A DNA stretch of 41,316 bases, from positions 1 to 41,316 of the forward strand of contig JABLXL010000032.1 of the NCBI GenBank assembly GCA_013178005.1. Reading direction: 5' to 3'. Below, one piece after another: positions 40,697-41,316 of this stretch (the stretch's first letter is position 1; the number at the start of each line of letters is the position of its first letter). Under the pieces are notes generated by a model. That model had not been told where the DNA came from and made no database searches. It saw only the letters and a list, made by a program, of their open reading frames with translations. The DNA comes from Actinomycetota bacterium (lineage in GTDB: Bacteria > Actinomycetota > Geothermincolia > Geothermincolales > RBG-13-55-18). A program made the translations under genes and the position numbers.

Positions 40697-41059
40697 ATGG
40701 CTAGACGAAGATATTCGTTGGATACTTGTGTGTTGATTGAACCATGGAATTCCTATTATTCGATGGATAAGTGTCCTGATTATTGGGATATCATCGATGA
40801 GCTTGCGAGAAAAGATGTCGTATTCTGTTCTGAAGAGGTTCGCAGAGAGATAAAGAGGATCGACGACAACCTTTGGGCTTGGGTGAAAGCAAGAGATTAT
40901 CTCTTCAAGAAGGCAGACGAAGAAGTCCAAAATCATTTAAGAATGAAGCTCCTCATAAGAATTTGTGGGTCGTTTCCGGCATTGGGAGGTCACCTAATAC
41001 ATGATATAAGGCCAGCTGGAAAGTGGGGACGGACCCGTAGCCGTAAGCCCTCTGGCTGA
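40697..41059 (+). pseudogene. DUF4411-like (PIN-fold) toxin gene truncated by an IS
   Basis: The start MARRRYSLDTCVLIEPWNSY matches DUF4411/PIN-like proteins (conserved DT/DA near the N-terminus and YY...CPDYWD). It is coupled to the XRE-ImmA gene, the usual partner. The true sequence seems to stop near residue 82 (QNHLRMK, about 40945); the remaining 36 codons read through antisense ISL3 sequence. The catalytic C-terminal half is missing, so the toxin is likely inactive. Confidence 0.75.
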
Positions 41060-41190
41060 CCACCTTGGCCTTGCGGTTCATGCCCTCCACGGAAGCGTTG
41101 GTGACCCTTGCTCGGAAGTAGTTGAGGATGCCTTTCTTGTGCCTTTTCACCAGCCAGGCGAAGTCGCGCATGGGCGCAAGCCTCGAGTGT
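40953..41190 (-). mobile_element. ISL3-family transposase C-terminal fragment
   Basis: The minus-strand frame reads AWLVKRHKKGILNYFRARVT, NASVEGMNRKAKVVSQRAYG and LYHVLGDLPMPETTHKF, the well-known C-terminus of ISL3 transposases. The N-terminal and catalytic DDE parts are missing; at about 41190 the frame leaves ISL3 and enters the repeat-bearing sequence to the right. It interrupts the DUF4411-like gene. Confidence 0.85.
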
Positions 41191-41205
41191 GTTTTTCGTA
41201 CACTG

Positions 41206-41271
41206 AAATTCCCTGAAATGAGCAACCAAAATTCCCTGGAATGAGCAAGGGGAATTCCCGGGAAAAAGCGG
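41206..41271. repeat. Three 23-bp tandem repeats, IS-end-like
   Basis: Units start at 41206, 41229 and 41252, 23 bp apart: AAATTCCCTGAAATGAGCAA, AAATTCCCTGGAATGAGCAA and the more divergent GAATTCCCGGGAAAAAGC. Multiple short terminal repeats with AATTCCC resemble the ends of IS21-family elements (inference). Immediately after, GGGACAGT (41270-41277) pairs with ACTGTCCC (41287-41294). Confidence 0.55.
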
Positions 41272-41316
41272 GACAGTTGAAGGAAGACTGTCCCCCCGCC
41301 TCTAACCTTTGCTTTG

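Larger units (their letters stand above)
35610..41316. mobile_element. Right-hand genomic island, partial and decayed
   Basis: From the tRNA fragment rightward the base composition becomes clearly AT-richer, and gene content changes to accessory types: XRE repressor, small membrane and lipoproteins, nuclease, truncated methyltransferase, ImmA-type protease, toxin-like gene and transposase remnants. Orientation of the tRNA scar (3' end toward the chromosome at left) predicts the element lies to the right and continues past the window. No integrase gene is visible inside the window. Confidence 0.7.

Overview
The window looks like a piece of chromosome from a high-GC bacterium, followed by a lower-GC integrated island at the right end. 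The GC-rich part (about 1-35560) has strong GGAGG-type ribosome binding sites, frequent GTG/TTG starts, a FliA/WhiG-type sigma factor and a GH38 mannosidase-like enzyme. A deep-branching actinobacterial or similar GC-rich lineage fits, but nothing here fixes the taxon. Acetyl-CoA carboxylase is encoded as separate AccA, AccB, AccC and AccD inside a fatty-acid gene cluster.

Layout: 1-126 is the 3' tail of a group II intron. 735-2645 is a secreted CocE/S15-type hydrolase. 3063-5411 holds a radical SAM protein and its DUF4130 partner, a DNA-metabolism pair whose two genes are separated by a repeat pair. 5811-7257 is a MerR regulator with a GyrI-like sensor domain, followed by a stand-alone GyrI-like paralogue. 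7502-8305 is a short QueG-like iron-sulfur protein. 8697-17135 is a signalling stretch: a two-helix membrane protein, a sigma-28-type factor, a CheY-like receiver, a decayed histidine kinase, and two multi-PAS histidine kinases transcribed divergently. 17337-20012 is a TPP enzyme plus an NAD-dependent epimerase in one operon. Then come a YkgJ-type cysteine-cluster protein and an acyl-CoA ligase.

23447-32358 is a type II fatty-acid synthesis cluster: accA, a BCCP-like gene lacking the biotinyl lysine, fabD, accC, accB, fabH, fabG, accD, acpP, fabF. Together these make malonyl-CoA, load it on ACP, start chains (FabH), elongate (FabF) and do the first reduction (FabG). The dehydratase (FabZ/FabA) and enoyl reductase are absent and must lie elsewhere.

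At 35562-35609 there is only the 3' half of a tRNA (anticodon reads CAA), the classic scar of integration into a tRNA gene. To its right the sequence becomes AT-richer and carries island cargo: an XRE repressor with a palindromic operator and apparently leaderless start, secreted or anchored proteins, an OB-fold lipoprotein, a nuclease, a truncated C5-cytosine methyltransferase, an XRE-ImmA protease, a DUF4411 toxin-like gene cut by an ISL3 transposase remnant, and IS-end-like 23-bp tandem repeats.

The most unusual feature is a recurrent pattern of short direct duplications with periods of about 74-142 bp. Several copy a gene edge: the TPP-enzyme 3' end (perfect), the fabG/accD junction (near perfect), the accB 5' end, and the GH38 3' end (degenerate). 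Others fill intergenic gaps, including a three-copy 119-bp array. They look like the same process seen at different ages. A 34-nt pair with a 74-bp period near 35400 also has CRISPR-repeat-like ends, but no cas genes are present.
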